The notes under the pieces were generated by a model that worked only from the letters and a program-made list of their open reading frames with translations, ran no database searches and was not told where the DNA came from. A DNA stretch of 64,000 nucleotides from an uncultured Caryophanales bacterium (GTDB lineage: Bacteria; Bacillota_I; Bacilli_A; RFN20; CAG-826), in NCBI GenBank assembly GCA_946407815.1, contig CAMJPB010000001.1, positions 434,001 through 498,000 on the forward strand, read 5' to 3'. Of this stretch, positions 45,656 to 55,280 are shown piece by piece. Numbering within the stretch: position 1 is the stretch's first letter; every line of letters begins with the position of its first letter. The position numbers and the translations under genes are program-made.

Positions 45656-46594
45656 TTATTTAACTCTTTCTATAATTCTTAATTTCGCGGATTTACTTCT
45701 TGGGTTATTTCCAAGTTCTTCTTCGGAAGGAATAATAACTTTGTTATTAACAAGTCGATAATCTGGAAGATCTCTCTCACTTGGAAGAGCGAAAACATTG
45801 TGTCTAGTTCCCTCTACTTTTGAGACTTCATTGAATGCATTTTTCACCAAGCGATCTTCAAGTGAATGGAATGTGATGAAGCAAGCACGACCACCAACTT
45901 TCAGTGATTTTAACGCATCTGCTAATGCAACTTTTAATGCACCAAGTTCGTCGTTAACGTCAATACGAATTGCTTGGAAAATTTGCTTTGCTGGATGACC
46001 TTTTTTCATCAACTCTTTTTGAGGTTTGCAGGACTTAATTATGTTCACTAATTCGGTCGTTGTCTCAATTGGTTTTTGAGCACGAATTTCTACGATTTTC
46101 CTAGCAATTTGATAAGAATATTTGTCTTCTCCATACTCTCTAAAAACACGTGTTAATTCATTTAAAGAATAAGTATTTACGAGCTCATAAGCAGAGAATT
46201 TTTGACGTCTATCCATCCTCATATCAAGGCGTGCATCTTCCTTATAAGAAAAGCCACGACTTGCATCATCAAATTGAGGTGAAGAAACACCTAAATCTGC
46301 CATAATTCCGTCAATTTTTTCGATTTTTAATTCATCTAAATGTCGGCGAAAATTACGAAAATCATCGAGAATTCCCGTGAATTTTTCAGAAAATCCCTTT
46401 AAATTTTCTTTCGATTCCTCAAGCGCTGTTTCATCTTTATCAAACGAAATTAATCGGCCTGTTGTGAGGCGTTTTAAAATCTCTTTCGAGTGCCCACCAC
46501 GTCCTAAAGTAAGGTCAACATAAATACCGTCTGGTTTAATGTTTAACCCTTCAATTGTTTCGTTAAGTAAAACAGGAATATGTTTAGTCATCAA
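45656..46594 (-). CDS. rsmH: 16S rRNA m4C1402 methyltransferase
   Basis: 312 aa (MraW). SAM-binding YVDLTLGRGGHSKEIL, MADLGVSSPQFDDASRGFSY, and CFITFHSLEDRLVK. Overlaps the end of the DUF177 gene by 11 bases. Usual first gene of the dcw cluster, but no mraZ precedes it. Confidence 0.96.
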   Translation of the reverse strand: MMTKHIPVLLNETIEGLNIKPDGIYVDLTLGRGGHSKEILKRLTTGRLISFDKDETALEESKENLKGFSEKFTGILDDFRNFRRHLDELKIEKIDGIMADLGVSSPQFDDASRGFSYKEDARLDMRMDRRQKFSAYELVNTYSLNELTRVFREYGEDKYSYQIARKIVEIRAQKPIETTTELVNIIKSCKPQKELMKKGHPAKQIFQAIRIDVNDELGALKVALADALKSLKVGGRACFITFHSLEDRLVKNAFNEVSKVEGTRHNVFALPSERDLPDYRLVNNKVIIPSEEELGNNPRSKSAKLRIIERVK

Positions 46595-47081
46595 AGTCTA
46601 AATCCTTGAGTGCATCAAACTGTGAATTTCCAGCTTCTTCTTTCTCTTTCAAAAAGTCATCTTCTGACAGGACTCTATAACCATTTCCGGACTTAGGAGC
46701 CTTCGCATTAGGTGCCTTTGGAGAAAGAGGAACTGATGCACTTAATAAATTGAAAATGTAGTGATCCATGTCAATTGAGGTGCCTTTATATTCAATGCAA
46801 TCTTCATCTTCGTCTTTATTTGGGGCGAAGTGAAGTTCATCTACACCTGTAATTTCTGTTTCAAAATTCTGTAATGTGTATGAGCATTGAAGTGTTACTT
46901 TTGCTTTAATTGATAAGGTCACATAAATGAATTCTTCAAATCTTTGAGCTTTTAGCTCAGCGTGACAAGATAATACGTTAATTAACGGAGCGTGACAAAC
47001 GAAAACTTCAGGATCAAAATTAATGTCTTCTGACAATGTTTGAACCTTTGTATATGGAAGTTTTAGTACATCGAGTTTCAT
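46584..47081 (-). CDS. yceD: DUF177/YceD-family protein
   Basis: 165 aa of the family that is usually encoded before rpmF and is needed for 23S rRNA and L32 maturation. Seen: acidic C-terminus, VTLQCSYTLQNFETEITG (family core with the single Cys), and DIDxD-type end. Here it is followed by rsmH instead of rpmF. Overlaps pheT by one base. Confidence 0.8.
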   Translation of the reverse strand: MKLDVLKLPYTKVQTLSEDINFDPEVFVCHAPLINVLSCHAELKAQRFEEFIYVTLSIKAKVTLQCSYTLQNFETEITGVDELHFAPNKDEDEDCIEYKGTSIDMDHYIFNLLSASVPLSPKAPNAKAPKSGNGYRVLSEDDFLKEKEEAGNSQFDALKDLDFDD

Positions 47082-49474
47082 TATTTTCTTAACTCTGCTC
47101 CAAACTTAGTTTCAAGAGCTTTAATAATTGCTTGCTCAAGTGCGACAATGTCTGCTTCACCAAGAGTCTTATTAGCATCGTTAAGTGAAACAGAAATTGC
47201 GAGTGAATAATGTCCTTCTTTAACGTGTTCACCATGATAAACATCGAAGACTTCAACTGACTTAATAACTTCTCTATTAACTTTATAAACTTCTTGGACT
47301 ACTTCTTTAGAAGTAATGTTATCAGTTAACACGAAAGCAAAATCACGTTTAACGGTTTGATATTTAGAGATTTGTTGCATCTTAATGGCACTTGTTTTGG
47401 TGTTAAAAATAACGCCTAAATCAACTTCCATTACCACAACATTTTCACCAGATAAACCGAGTTCTTTTAATGTATTTGGATGAAGTTCACCAAGAACTGC
47501 GACTGGTTTTCCATCAACCTTAATTTGAGCGGATTTACCTGGATGGAATTCAGCGGCTGAACATCTTTCTAAAACAGTTCTCTTTTCATCAATGTTAAAA
47601 GCTTTTAATAAACCATCAATGACACCTTTAAGGTGATAATAGCTATATGGTTCACCTTCCATTGCATTTCTTCTTAAGTCATTTCCGACACATGCAACTG
47701 CAAGATGGATGTGTTTTTTACCATCAACTGTAAATAAATCACTAACCTCAAAGATAGCAACGTTTTCGTTACCGTGATTTAAGTTGTAAGAAAGCGTATT
47801 TAAAAGGGATGGTAAAATATTTACACGTAAATATTCATGTTCGTCAGTTAATGGGTTTAAAATTTTATAACTTTCACCCTTATTTAAGATGGCGAATTGT
47901 TTGACTTCTTTTTCTCTAACAAGTGAATAGCAAAGAACTTCATCAATTCCTAAACCTCTTAAGTAAGAACGAACTTCTCTTTTCTTTTCAAGATCTGGTT
48001 CAAGTCCACCGAGTGATAAATCAATAACTGGTAATTCAGATTCAATCTTTTCAAAGCCGTTAATACGAATAACTTCTTCAGATAAATCTGCTTGGTCAGA
48101 AATATCAATTCTATGAGCAGGAATTTCGCAAACGAGTTTGCCGTTCTTTTCTTCAACCTTTAACCAAGCTGCTTCAAGAGAAGAAGCAATAGTTTCTTTT
48201 GAGAAGTTTGTGCCAAGTCTATTGTTGATATAATCAACACTTGAATTAATAACTACTGGTTTAAATTCTTTTGTTTGGGCGTTTACTACTTCACCAACTT
48301 CTTTAGCACCGCAAAGTTCTTTTAATAACTCTGCTGTCATATCTTGAACATACTTCCATTGGGTTGGATTAATTCCCTTCACAAATCTTTGTGAGGAATC
48401 AGAAACTAATGCAAGTCTAATTGAAGTTCTTCTTATAGAAGCATAATCAAAGTTAGCAGCTTCGACGACAACATTTTTAGTGTTCTCGTCAACAGCACAT
48501 TCAAAGGAACCCATGACACCACCAAGACACATAACTTTGCCATCAGATGTGATGCAAATATCGCCTTTTTGAAGTTTATAGGTCTTTTCATCTAATGCGA
48601 CGAAATCGCCTTCTAAATCATCTCTAACAACAAGCTCTTGTTTTGGGAGCTTGTCCATATCGTACATATGGAGTGGTTGGCCTGTTAAAAGCATGACATA
48701 GTTACCAATATCAACAATATTGTTGATTGAACGAATTCCGCTACTTCTAAGAACTTCTTTCATCCATCTTGGAGATTCTCCAACTTTAATGTTTTTAACA
48801 ACTCTAGCGGAGAATTGAGCACACTTTTCAGTGTTAATTGCGACAGGGAATTTGCTAACGAAATCTTCTTTAACTTCATAGGTTGGAAGTTTTACTTCCC
48901 TACCAAATAAAGTCTTGATTTCTTTAGCAGCATTTAAGATAGAGAACATATCTGGTCTATTAGCGAGCAATTTTAAATCTAAAATTGTGTCGTCTAAACC
49001 AAGATAGCCTAAAACATTTTCATTACCAACTTCGGCATCTTCAGGAAGTTCTTCAATGCCTTTTTGTTGGGCTTCACTAAGAAACTTAGTGTTAACTCCA
49101 AGTTCTACTAGTGAGCAAAGCATTCCATTACTCTCGTGACCTCTAATTTGGCCTTTTTTAATTGTGCCACCATTAAGTTCACAGCCATCTAAAGCAACGA
49201 TAACTTTTAAACCTTTTCTACAGTTAGGAGCACCACAAACAATATCAAGTGTTCCATACTTTGGTCCACAATTTACTTTAGTAACATGGAGGTGATCAGA
49301 GTTTTCCATGTTTTCACACATAATAACTTCACCAACACAAAGTTTTGTAGCAAATGCAGCGTGTTCAATAGATTCAACTTCAACACCTGCAAAGGTTAAT
49401 CTATGAGCAATTTCTTCTGGAGTTAATCCTTCGAGATTAACGTATTTCTTTAATTCATTTAATGAAACTAACAT
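47081..49474 (-). CDS. pheT: Phenylalanyl-tRNA synthetase beta subunit
   Basis: 797 aa: tRNA-binding domain (VGEVIMCENMENSDHLHVTKVNCG, about 46-150), B3/B4 editing, B5 and the catalytic-like domain, and the C-terminal FDX-ACB anticodon part (ISKYQTVKRDFAFVLTDNITS). Forms the alpha2-beta2 enzyme with PheS, encoded 17 bases upstream. Confidence 0.96.
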   Translation of the reverse strand: MLVSLNELKKYVNLEGLTPEEIAHRLTFAGVEVESIEHAAFATKLCVGEVIMCENMENSDHLHVTKVNCGPKYGTLDIVCGAPNCRKGLKVIVALDGCELNGGTIKKGQIRGHESNGMLCSLVELGVNTKFLSEAQQKGIEELPEDAEVGNENVLGYLGLDDTILDLKLLANRPDMFSILNAAKEIKTLFGREVKLPTYEVKEDFVSKFPVAINTEKCAQFSARVVKNIKVGESPRWMKEVLRSSGIRSINNIVDIGNYVMLLTGQPLHMYDMDKLPKQELVVRDDLEGDFVALDEKTYKLQKGDICITSDGKVMCLGGVMGSFECAVDENTKNVVVEAANFDYASIRRTSIRLALVSDSSQRFVKGINPTQWKYVQDMTAELLKELCGAKEVGEVVNAQTKEFKPVVINSSVDYINNRLGTNFSKETIASSLEAAWLKVEEKNGKLVCEIPAHRIDISDQADLSEEVIRINGFEKIESELPVIDLSLGGLEPDLEKKREVRSYLRGLGIDEVLCYSLVREKEVKQFAILNKGESYKILNPLTDEHEYLRVNILPSLLNTLSYNLNHGNENVAIFEVSDLFTVDGKKHIHLAVACVGNDLRRNAMEGEPYSYYHLKGVIDGLLKAFNIDEKRTVLERCSAAEFHPGKSAQIKVDGKPVAVLGELHPNTLKELGLSGENVVVMEVDLGVIFNTKTSAIKMQQISKYQTVKRDFAFVLTDNITSKEVVQEVYKVNREVIKSVEVFDVYHGEHVKEGHYSLAISVSLNDANKTLGEADIVALEQAIIKALETKFGAELRK

Positions 49475-49491
49475 TTCGATTAACCTCCTTC

Positions 49492-50532
49492 TTATTTACG
49501 GGTGAATTGTTCGATGAAACGAACATCACCTTGATAGAATTTACGAATATCATCGATGCCGTATCTAAGCATTGCGACTCTTTCAATACCAACGCCAAAG
49601 GCGAAACCAGAATAAACTTCTGGATCATAGCCTGACATCTTTAAAACATTAGGGTGAACCATGCCTGCACCTAAAATTTCGATAAAACCAGTTCCTTTAC
49701 ACATTGAACAGCCTTTACCACCACAGTTCATACATGAAATATCAACTTCAACTGATGGTTCGGTGAATGGGAAATATGAGCCTCTAAATCTAACTTCTCT
49801 TTTCTCTCCGAACATCTTTCTAACAAAGAGTTCAAGAGTAGCTTTTAAGTTAGCAAGGGTTATACCCTTACCAACTACTAAACCTTCAATTTGTCCGAAT
49901 TGATGGGAGTGAGTTGCGTCATCATCATCTCTTCTATAAGTTTTACCTGGACAAATCATCATAAGAGGTTTGCCGCCTTTTTCATCCATGGCGTGAGCTT
50001 GCTCTGGAGAAGTATGGGTTCTTAAAAGAGTTGTAGGGTTAATATATAAAGAATCTTGCATTTCTCGTGCAGGGTGATCTGCAGGAATGTTCATTCTTTC
50101 AAAGTTATAATAATCAGATTCAACATCTGGTCCTTCTTTTACTTCGTAACCCATTGCAACGAATGTATCAATAATCTCGTCTTGAATTAAGTAAAATGGA
50201 TTAATTCCACCTAACTTGTAGTTATAGCTAGGAAGAGTGATATCAATCTTTTCTCTTTCAAGTTTTTTAGCGATTAAGGCATCTTGAATTTCTTTTTGTT
50301 TTGCTTGGAATGCTTTATTAATTTCATTTCTAGCATCATTCATAGCCTGACCAAATTTAGTTTTTTCTTCACCCACTAAATTTCTGATTTCGCCCATAAG
50401 TTGAGAAAGTTGAGATTTCTTTGACATATGAGTTTCTTGGAAAGATTTTAATGAAACTTCATCTTTAATCTCTTTAGCATCATTAAGGATCTTTTCTTTA
50501 AGCTCTGCGACTTTTTGGAATATTTCAGACAT
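49492..50532 (-). CDS. pheS: Phenylalanyl-tRNA synthetase alpha subunit
   Basis: 346 aa class II catalytic subunit. N-terminal coiled coil (1-90), motif 2 CPGKTYRRDDDDATHSHQFGQIEG, motif 3 FGVGIERVAMLRYGIDDIR. It also holds a CMNCGGKGCSMCKGTGF Cys cluster (about 270-286), which would bind zinc. This occurs in some PheS but not in the best known ones. GGGAGGA site before the ATG. Controlled by a Phe T-box. Confidence 0.96.
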   Translation of the reverse strand: MSEIFQKVAELKEKILNDAKEIKDEVSLKSFQETHMSKKSQLSQLMGEIRNLVGEEKTKFGQAMNDARNEINKAFQAKQKEIQDALIAKKLEREKIDITLPSYNYKLGGINPFYLIQDEIIDTFVAMGYEVKEGPDVESDYYNFERMNIPADHPAREMQDSLYINPTTLLRTHTSPEQAHAMDEKGGKPLMMICPGKTYRRDDDDATHSHQFGQIEGLVVGKGITLANLKATLELFVRKMFGEKREVRFRGSYFPFTEPSVEVDISCMNCGGKGCSMCKGTGFIEILGAGMVHPNVLKMSGYDPEVYSGFAFGVGIERVAMLRYGIDDIRKFYQGDVRFIEQFTRK

Positions 50533-50550
50533 GTTTTATTCCTCCCTTTA

Positions 50551-50765
50551 ATAATAAAAGGCACTCACTAGGAACGAATTTCTCCGTGGTGCCATCCTTA
50601 TTCAAAAATTTCATTTTTGCTCTATTGTCTTAACGCGACTTACGCTTCCCATTACAGGAAGATGCTCCGAGGTGAATTCACTCGCCTTGCACACTTGTGG
50701 GTTCCACTATTCCACATTCCCTATTATGCAAGTTTACCGAGTTACTACTTCTCTTCAACGCGCTT
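50551..50765 (-). promoter_or_regulatory. T-box riboswitch (Phe) before pheST
   Basis: T-box core AAGGATGGCACCACGG at 50599-50584. The terminator uses GGCACCAC against GTGAGTGCC, followed by TTTTATTATT. GAATTCACC at 50679-50671 contains the TTC (Phe) specifier. A TATAAT box lies at 50774-50769 just upstream of the leader; no good -35 was seen. Confidence 0.9.
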
Positions 50766-50784
50766 AATATTATAGATGCGAGCA

Positions 50785-50816
50785 TAAAAAAAGTCCATAC
50801 CTAATGGTACGGACCC
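50785..50816 (-). terminator. Terminator of the 988-aa lipoprotein gene
   Basis: GTCCGTACC/GGTATGGAC stem (one G-U pair), loop ATTA, then seven T on the minus strand. It follows the stop codon of the 988-aa gene by about 20 bases. Confidence 0.88.
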
Positions 50817-50834
50817 TTTTTAGATTAAGTTTAA

Positions 50835-53801
50835 TTATTCAACTTCAGCGAATGAAACTGTGAAGGAGTTAATGTGAACTTGTTTACCGCTTGAAACGGT
50901 GAATGTAACTTCACTTGCACTACCTTCCCAGAGGAATCCACCTTCAACAGCCGTAACAGTACCAACGTCTGCGGTAAGAGCACCATTTGCCTTATCATGA
51001 TCACATGTATTTGCACTGAAGAAGATTTCAGTCATTGGTTCTTCAGATGAAACTGTCATAGTATTTCCGACGTATAATCTTAATTCAGCACTGTTTGAGT
51101 TGTAAGCTGGATCATTTTGTCCATCTGCTTTTGCAGTTGTGAATGAGAAGTTATCAAATGTGCCAGATGTTGATGTGTATGTAGAGAAATCAACTGTATC
51201 ACCTTCTACTGGAGGTGTCTCTTCATAAAGGTAAACATAAATCAATAAGTCACCATATGAATCGTAATAAGCACCGACAACATAAATACCGTTTGTTGCA
51301 ATTGGATCACCCTCTTCATCAACGCCGATTTCATAATCATCGGATAATAATGAAATGTATTCTGTAGGAGTCATTTCAGTTGTACAGTTGATGTAATATG
51401 CTTGATACTCTTCATCCCAACCAGAATATGGTTCATCATAAACTTTTGTTGCTTGTGGATCTGGAAGAACTAGTTCTTCTTCTGCGCCTAATTCAGCAAA
51501 GATTTCATTTGCTTCTTCGACCCATTTGGCAATTGTTGATGTTGATTTAACAACATGAATTGTAATTGAATCGGAGACTTCTTGTTCATTTAACATCGCA
51601 GAAACTGTGATAACTGCATCGCCTTCATTAATACCGGTAACAACACCTGTTGCTGAAACGGTTGCGATTGTTTCATCAGATGATGTAAATGTAACGTCAG
51701 TTTCTTCCATTTGGAAGAAAATAGGTTTGAGTTCTAATGTAGCATCGAGTGCGATTGTTGCTGAATCATCTGCGAGGTAAACACCAGGAACTTCCATTCC
51801 ACTTGGATCGGCGAAGATGTAAAGACCAGCGCCTTCAACTTTTGAATAATCATAGACTGCAAAGTAACCATGATCACCAAACAAGGAATTAATAAGATAT
51901 TCAAAATATTGGCCACTGATTAAACTGTAGTGTGCTTGTTCTTCTGGAGATAAAGCATTCCATTCTTCTTCGGTTGAAATTTCTGGTAATGCATCATAAG
52001 CTTCGAGCATTTCATCAATTTCAGCTTCTGTAGATTCTCTTTGGAAGTAGGAAATTTGAGCAACAACACAAATCTTACCTTTTTGTAAATAGATTTGTGA
52101 AATGCCGTCTTCTTTTGTGATTACTCGTGAAGGATCTGCTTCAAATCCGTCAGCCATGAGTGCGGCAGCATAATTTGTACATTCTTCTTCAGTAACACCA
52201 TAAATGTTAACGTTTGCGACTTCTCTTAAATCACTGCCGTCTTCTTCTTCACTGAAGTCCATCATACCAATATCAAATGTATAAGAAACACCAGATGATA
52301 ATGGCTCAAAGGTTGTTACATCATAGATTGATCCGAATGAATCAACGAAATCAGCAATACCTTGTTCTGGGAATCTATCAAGTTCGTTAAGAATTCTCAT
52401 TGCAGAGATTGAGTTACCGTATTGGCAGAAATAGTAAGCAAGAATTGTTGAACTGTATTCATCATTTGCTTTTTCGTAATATGCAAGTTCACCTTCGTCA
52501 TCGTAAACTGGAGCAAAGCCTGCTTGAACAAGAACTTCATCATAATTATCTAATTTAGTGAAGTCTGCACTATAGTCGGAAATTTCATAGATTCCGCTAC
52601 TCTCATAGTAATAACCATCATAGTCAGCACCTAAAGCGATAAATGGAATATCAAGTTTTAAAGCATCAAGATCTACTTGAACTTCTGAATTCCAATCAGT
52701 ATCTTCTGTTGCTTCAGATGAACCTTCAAAAATCTCAGCGGTGTGATATGCGCATAAATCGATAACGTAAGCACCATCTGGTAATTGATTACCTAAAACA
52801 TTAAATTCAACAACTTGAGTTGGATCGATGAAACCAAAGTATTCATCGTATTGATCATAGAAGAAGAAGTAATCAGCAAGTGAAGCTTCGATTCTATCGA
52901 AGTTTGCATCGCTGTTTTCTAAAATCATGTCAAATTTTGCTGGTTTAGCATATGCTGTCTCTGTTTCTGGAACGTATTCTGTCTCTAAGTAATAAACACC
53001 GTTTTCATCAATTGCGAATGGGCTAACTTCAACACCAGCAAATGTGTTAACTAATTCTGTTGGCCATGTCTTTGAATAAGTATAGCCATAATTAGTAATT
53101 AAATCTGGGTGTAAACCACCATCAACGCCTTCGATTTCAACAGAACCCTTCTTTGAAGAATCGAATCTTGATGTAGCAGTAAATGTAACTTTACCTTCGG
53201 CTGAGAACAAAACTTTACCGTCATCGTCTACAGTTGCGATTGATTCATCCGAAGATGACCAACTTAAATTCTTGGTTGCTGTGCCTTTTGCTGCGACAAC
53301 AGCTTCAAGTTGGGTAACTTGATGCATGTAGACCTTTTCAGGTGCGTTTTGGATAGTAACTGAAAGGACACCAGGAATAGCAACAACGGTCATCTCGACA
53401 GAGTCCTTCTTTGAAGAATCTGCTTTTGATACAGCTGTGATTGTGGTTGTACCTTCAGCGATTGGAGTAAATAATCCAGTTTGATCAACTGTTGCAACGC
53501 TTGCATCAGATGAGGACCATGTTACTTCGTTTGAAGCACCGTTCTTCGCAACGACTGCAGCAACAAGTTTGAATGGGTTTGTTTCATCAGTAACTTGAGT
53601 AACCGCAGTTCTGATAGTGACTGACACTACTTCAGGTTGTGGCTGTGGCTTTGGTTGTGGTTCTGGCTCTGGTTCAGGTGTAGGTTCAACCTTTTCATCC
53701 ATTCCAGGAATAATCTTCTTAATGAAATCTGGGAGTTCACAAGAAGTCAAACCAAATGTAGCAGCCAATAAGGACAATGCTATAAGTTTGAATTTTTTCA
53801 T
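50835..53801 (-). CDS. Large Big2 lipoprotein (988 aa), unknown ligand
   Basis: Lipobox LTSC (Cys21). A Pro/Glu/Gln stalk (about 36-60) leads to two Big2 domains (about 60-225: WSSSDASVATVDQTGLFTPIAEG and WSSSDESIATVDDDGKVLF). An acidic, Tyr-rich central region follows (about 235-690), with three similar stretches built around Asp/Tyr/Glu. A third Big2 domain (about 695-775, SSDETIATVSATGVVTGINEG) and a beta-rich end (about 880-988, TVSSGKQVHINSFTVSF) close it. No enzyme or CBM motif recognised. Single-gene unit with own promoter and terminator, 24 kb from the starch locus. A surface adhesin or glycan-binding protein is likely; ligand unknown. Confidence 0.78.
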   Translation of the reverse strand: MKKFKLIALSLLAATFGLTSCELPDFIKKIIPGMDEKVEPTPEPEPEPQPKPQPQPEVVSVTIRTAVTQVTDETNPFKLVAAVVAKNGASNEVTWSSSDASVATVDQTGLFTPIAEGTTTITAVSKADSSKKDSVEMTVVAIPGVLSVTIQNAPEKVYMHQVTQLEAVVAAKGTATKNLSWSSSDESIATVDDDGKVLFSAEGKVTFTATSRFDSSKKGSVEIEGVDGGLHPDLITNYGYTYSKTWPTELVNTFAGVEVSPFAIDENGVYYLETEYVPETETAYAKPAKFDMILENSDANFDRIEASLADYFFFYDQYDEYFGFIDPTQVVEFNVLGNQLPDGAYVIDLCAYHTAEIFEGSSEATEDTDWNSEVQVDLDALKLDIPFIALGADYDGYYYESSGIYEISDYSADFTKLDNYDEVLVQAGFAPVYDDEGELAYYEKANDEYSSTILAYYFCQYGNSISAMRILNELDRFPEQGIADFVDSFGSIYDVTTFEPLSSGVSYTFDIGMMDFSEEEDGSDLREVANVNIYGVTEEECTNYAAALMADGFEADPSRVITKEDGISQIYLQKGKICVVAQISYFQRESTEAEIDEMLEAYDALPEISTEEEWNALSPEEQAHYSLISGQYFEYLINSLFGDHGYFAVYDYSKVEGAGLYIFADPSGMEVPGVYLADDSATIALDATLELKPIFFQMEETDVTFTSSDETIATVSATGVVTGINEGDAVITVSAMLNEQEVSDSITIHVVKSTSTIAKWVEEANEIFAELGAEEELVLPDPQATKVYDEPYSGWDEEYQAYYINCTTEMTPTEYISLLSDDYEIGVDEEGDPIATNGIYVVGAYYDSYGDLLIYVYLYEETPPVEGDTVDFSTYTSTSGTFDNFSFTTAKADGQNDPAYNSNSAELRLYVGNTMTVSSEEPMTEIFFSANTCDHDKANGALTADVGTVTAVEGGFLWEGSASEVTFTVSSGKQVHINSFTVSFAEVE

Positions 53802-53826
53802 AAAATTCTCCTTTCCTTTTGGTTAT

Positions 53827-53854
53827 ATTATATATAAGTATTTTTGTTACACAA
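53827..53854 (-). promoter_or_regulatory. Promoter of the 988-aa lipoprotein gene
   Basis: Minus strand: TTGTGT, 16-base spacer, TATAAT (53832-53827). AAGGAG site before the ATG at 53801. Confidence 0.55.
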
Positions 53855-53908
53855 ACAAAAAATTGTTTAAATAAACATTTTTTCGATAAATTGCTAATAT
53901 TTTATGAT

Positions 53909-54619
53909 TTATTTAGATAGTTGATACATTGCGATTGCTCCAGCAATTGCAACGTTTAATGACTCGATATTATTAATTTCTATACGAACACGCTTGTCTG
54001 CTAAATCAAGAATTTCTTTGGAAACCCCGTGTGCCTCATTTCCAAGGACTAAAACGTGCTTTTTCACGTTTGACAAAGAAGCTAAATCAACACTGCCCTT
54101 AATCTCAGTGGCAATGACTTCATAGTCTTTTATTTTTTCTAAATCAATATCATAAATGATATTTAATTCAAAAATCGCACCTTGTGTTGATTGTAAAACT
54201 TTCTCATTATATTGAGAGCAACCACCTCTTAAAATGACATCCTTGTAACCGAATGCTAAGGCTGTTCTTAATAATGTTCCTAAATTGCCTGGATCTGAAA
54301 CGTTATCTAAAAGTAAAACTTTTTCTGAATTTAATGGTTTTTGCTCAACATAATTACAAACACAAATAACACCTTGAGGTGTTTTAGCAACTGAAATTGA
54401 TTCCATAATTGATTCTGAAACAATATATTGTGGAACTTTTAGGTTAGGGATTTCTTTTGTCGCGAAAACTGAAACCAAAACGTTGCTCTTTTCAGCCATC
54501 TCTAAAGCATGGAAACCTTCAATCTTAAAAAGTTTCTTTTCTTTAGAAAACTTTGGTTGAGAAAGTTTAACTAAGTCTTTAATCTTTTGGTTTTGTCTTG
54601 AATCAATTTTACTGGTCAT
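53909..54619 (-). CDS. SpoU/TrmH-family rRNA 2'-O-methyltransferase
   Basis: 236 aa. Substrate-binding N-terminal part (KIEGFHALEMAEKS) and SPOUT domain with the three motifs: LLLDNVSDPGNLGTLLRTA, VLVLGNEAHGVS, and RIEINNIESLNVAIAGAIAMY. Target nucleotide unknown. The start overlaps the metallopeptidase stop by four bases. Confidence 0.9.
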   Translation of the reverse strand: MTSKIDSRQNQKIKDLVKLSQPKFSKEKKLFKIEGFHALEMAEKSNVLVSVFATKEIPNLKVPQYIVSESIMESISVAKTPQGVICVCNYVEQKPLNSEKVLLLDNVSDPGNLGTLLRTALAFGYKDVILRGGCSQYNEKVLQSTQGAIFELNIIYDIDLEKIKDYEVIATEIKGSVDLASLSNVKKHVLVLGNEAHGVSKEILDLADKRVRIEINNIESLNVAIAGAIAMYQLSK

Positions 54620-55236
54620 TTGTGTATACCTTTTTTAAGTTTCCTTTGAACTTGCTTATAGTTTGGGCAATATTTGTAAACAATATTATAAAAGTTTTCT
54701 CCGTGATTGCGTTCAAAATCGTGCGCAAGTTCATGAATAACAACGGATTCAATTATCTCCTCTGAATAATGAATTAATTCGAGTTGGAACGACAAACTAT
54801 GGGTCTTTTTAGAGTTTGAGCCAAACTGTCTCTCGGTTTTTCTTATATAAACTTTATAAGGGGTTGAAATTCCCATAATTTGTTGGTTTTTTAGTACTAA
54901 ATTAGTAATTTTTTCTTTCGCAAATTTCTTCAAAAAACCCTGTAAATCCTGGGGATTTTCAATATTTAAGGCTTTTAAAGAAGTTTTTTCACCTAACAAA
55001 AATACATAGTCTTCTTCAAAGGAAAAATTAGAGTGAGATTTCTCAAATTGTGATACTAATTTTCCGGCGAATTTATCAAGACCGTTGATGATCTGTTTTT
55101 GTCTAGTTAAATAAGGTGCTGAAACATAAAAACCATCTTCTCTATATCTATAATAAATATTGCGTTGAAAAGATAACGTGAGGTGCACTGGTATATCTTT
55201 ATTATTATATTTATACTTAAAGATTGTCTTTTTCAT
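54616..55236 (-). CDS. YgjP-type metallopeptidase (DUF45)
   Basis: 206 aa from the ATG at 55236; a longer reading from 55260 would start upstream of the -10 box and is rejected. Zinc motif HELAHDFERNHGENFYNIV (HELxH plus downstream His). Family role is poorly known. Near-leaderless promoter. Co-transcribed with the rRNA methyltransferase. Confidence 0.85.
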   Translation of the reverse strand: MKKTIFKYKYNNKDIPVHLTLSFQRNIYYRYREDGFYVSAPYLTRQKQIINGLDKFAGKLVSQFEKSHSNFSFEEDYVFLLGEKTSLKALNIENPQDLQGFLKKFAKEKITNLVLKNQQIMGISTPYKVYIRKTERQFGSNSKKTHSLSFQLELIHYSEEIIESVVIHELAHDFERNHGENFYNIVYKYCPNYKQVQRKLKKGIHK

Positions 55237-55243
55237 CGTTTGT

Positions 55244-55249
55244 ATTTTA
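55244..55249 (-). promoter_or_regulatory. -10 box of the metallopeptidase gene, leaderless
   Basis: TAAAAT on the minus strand, 7 bases before the ATG at 55236; no ribosome site. Divergent from the next promoter, about 20 bases away. Confidence 0.4.
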
Positions 55250-55265
55250 CAACAAAACATGCAAT

Positions 55266-55274
55266 TGCTAAACT
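55266..55274 (+). promoter_or_regulatory. Extended -10 of the DUF523 gene, leaderless
   Basis: TGcTAAACT, then 6 bases and the ATG at 55281; no ribosome site. It occupies the space where the -35 of the divergent gene should be, so the two may interfere. Confidence 0.45.
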
Positions 55275-55280
55275 TGATAT

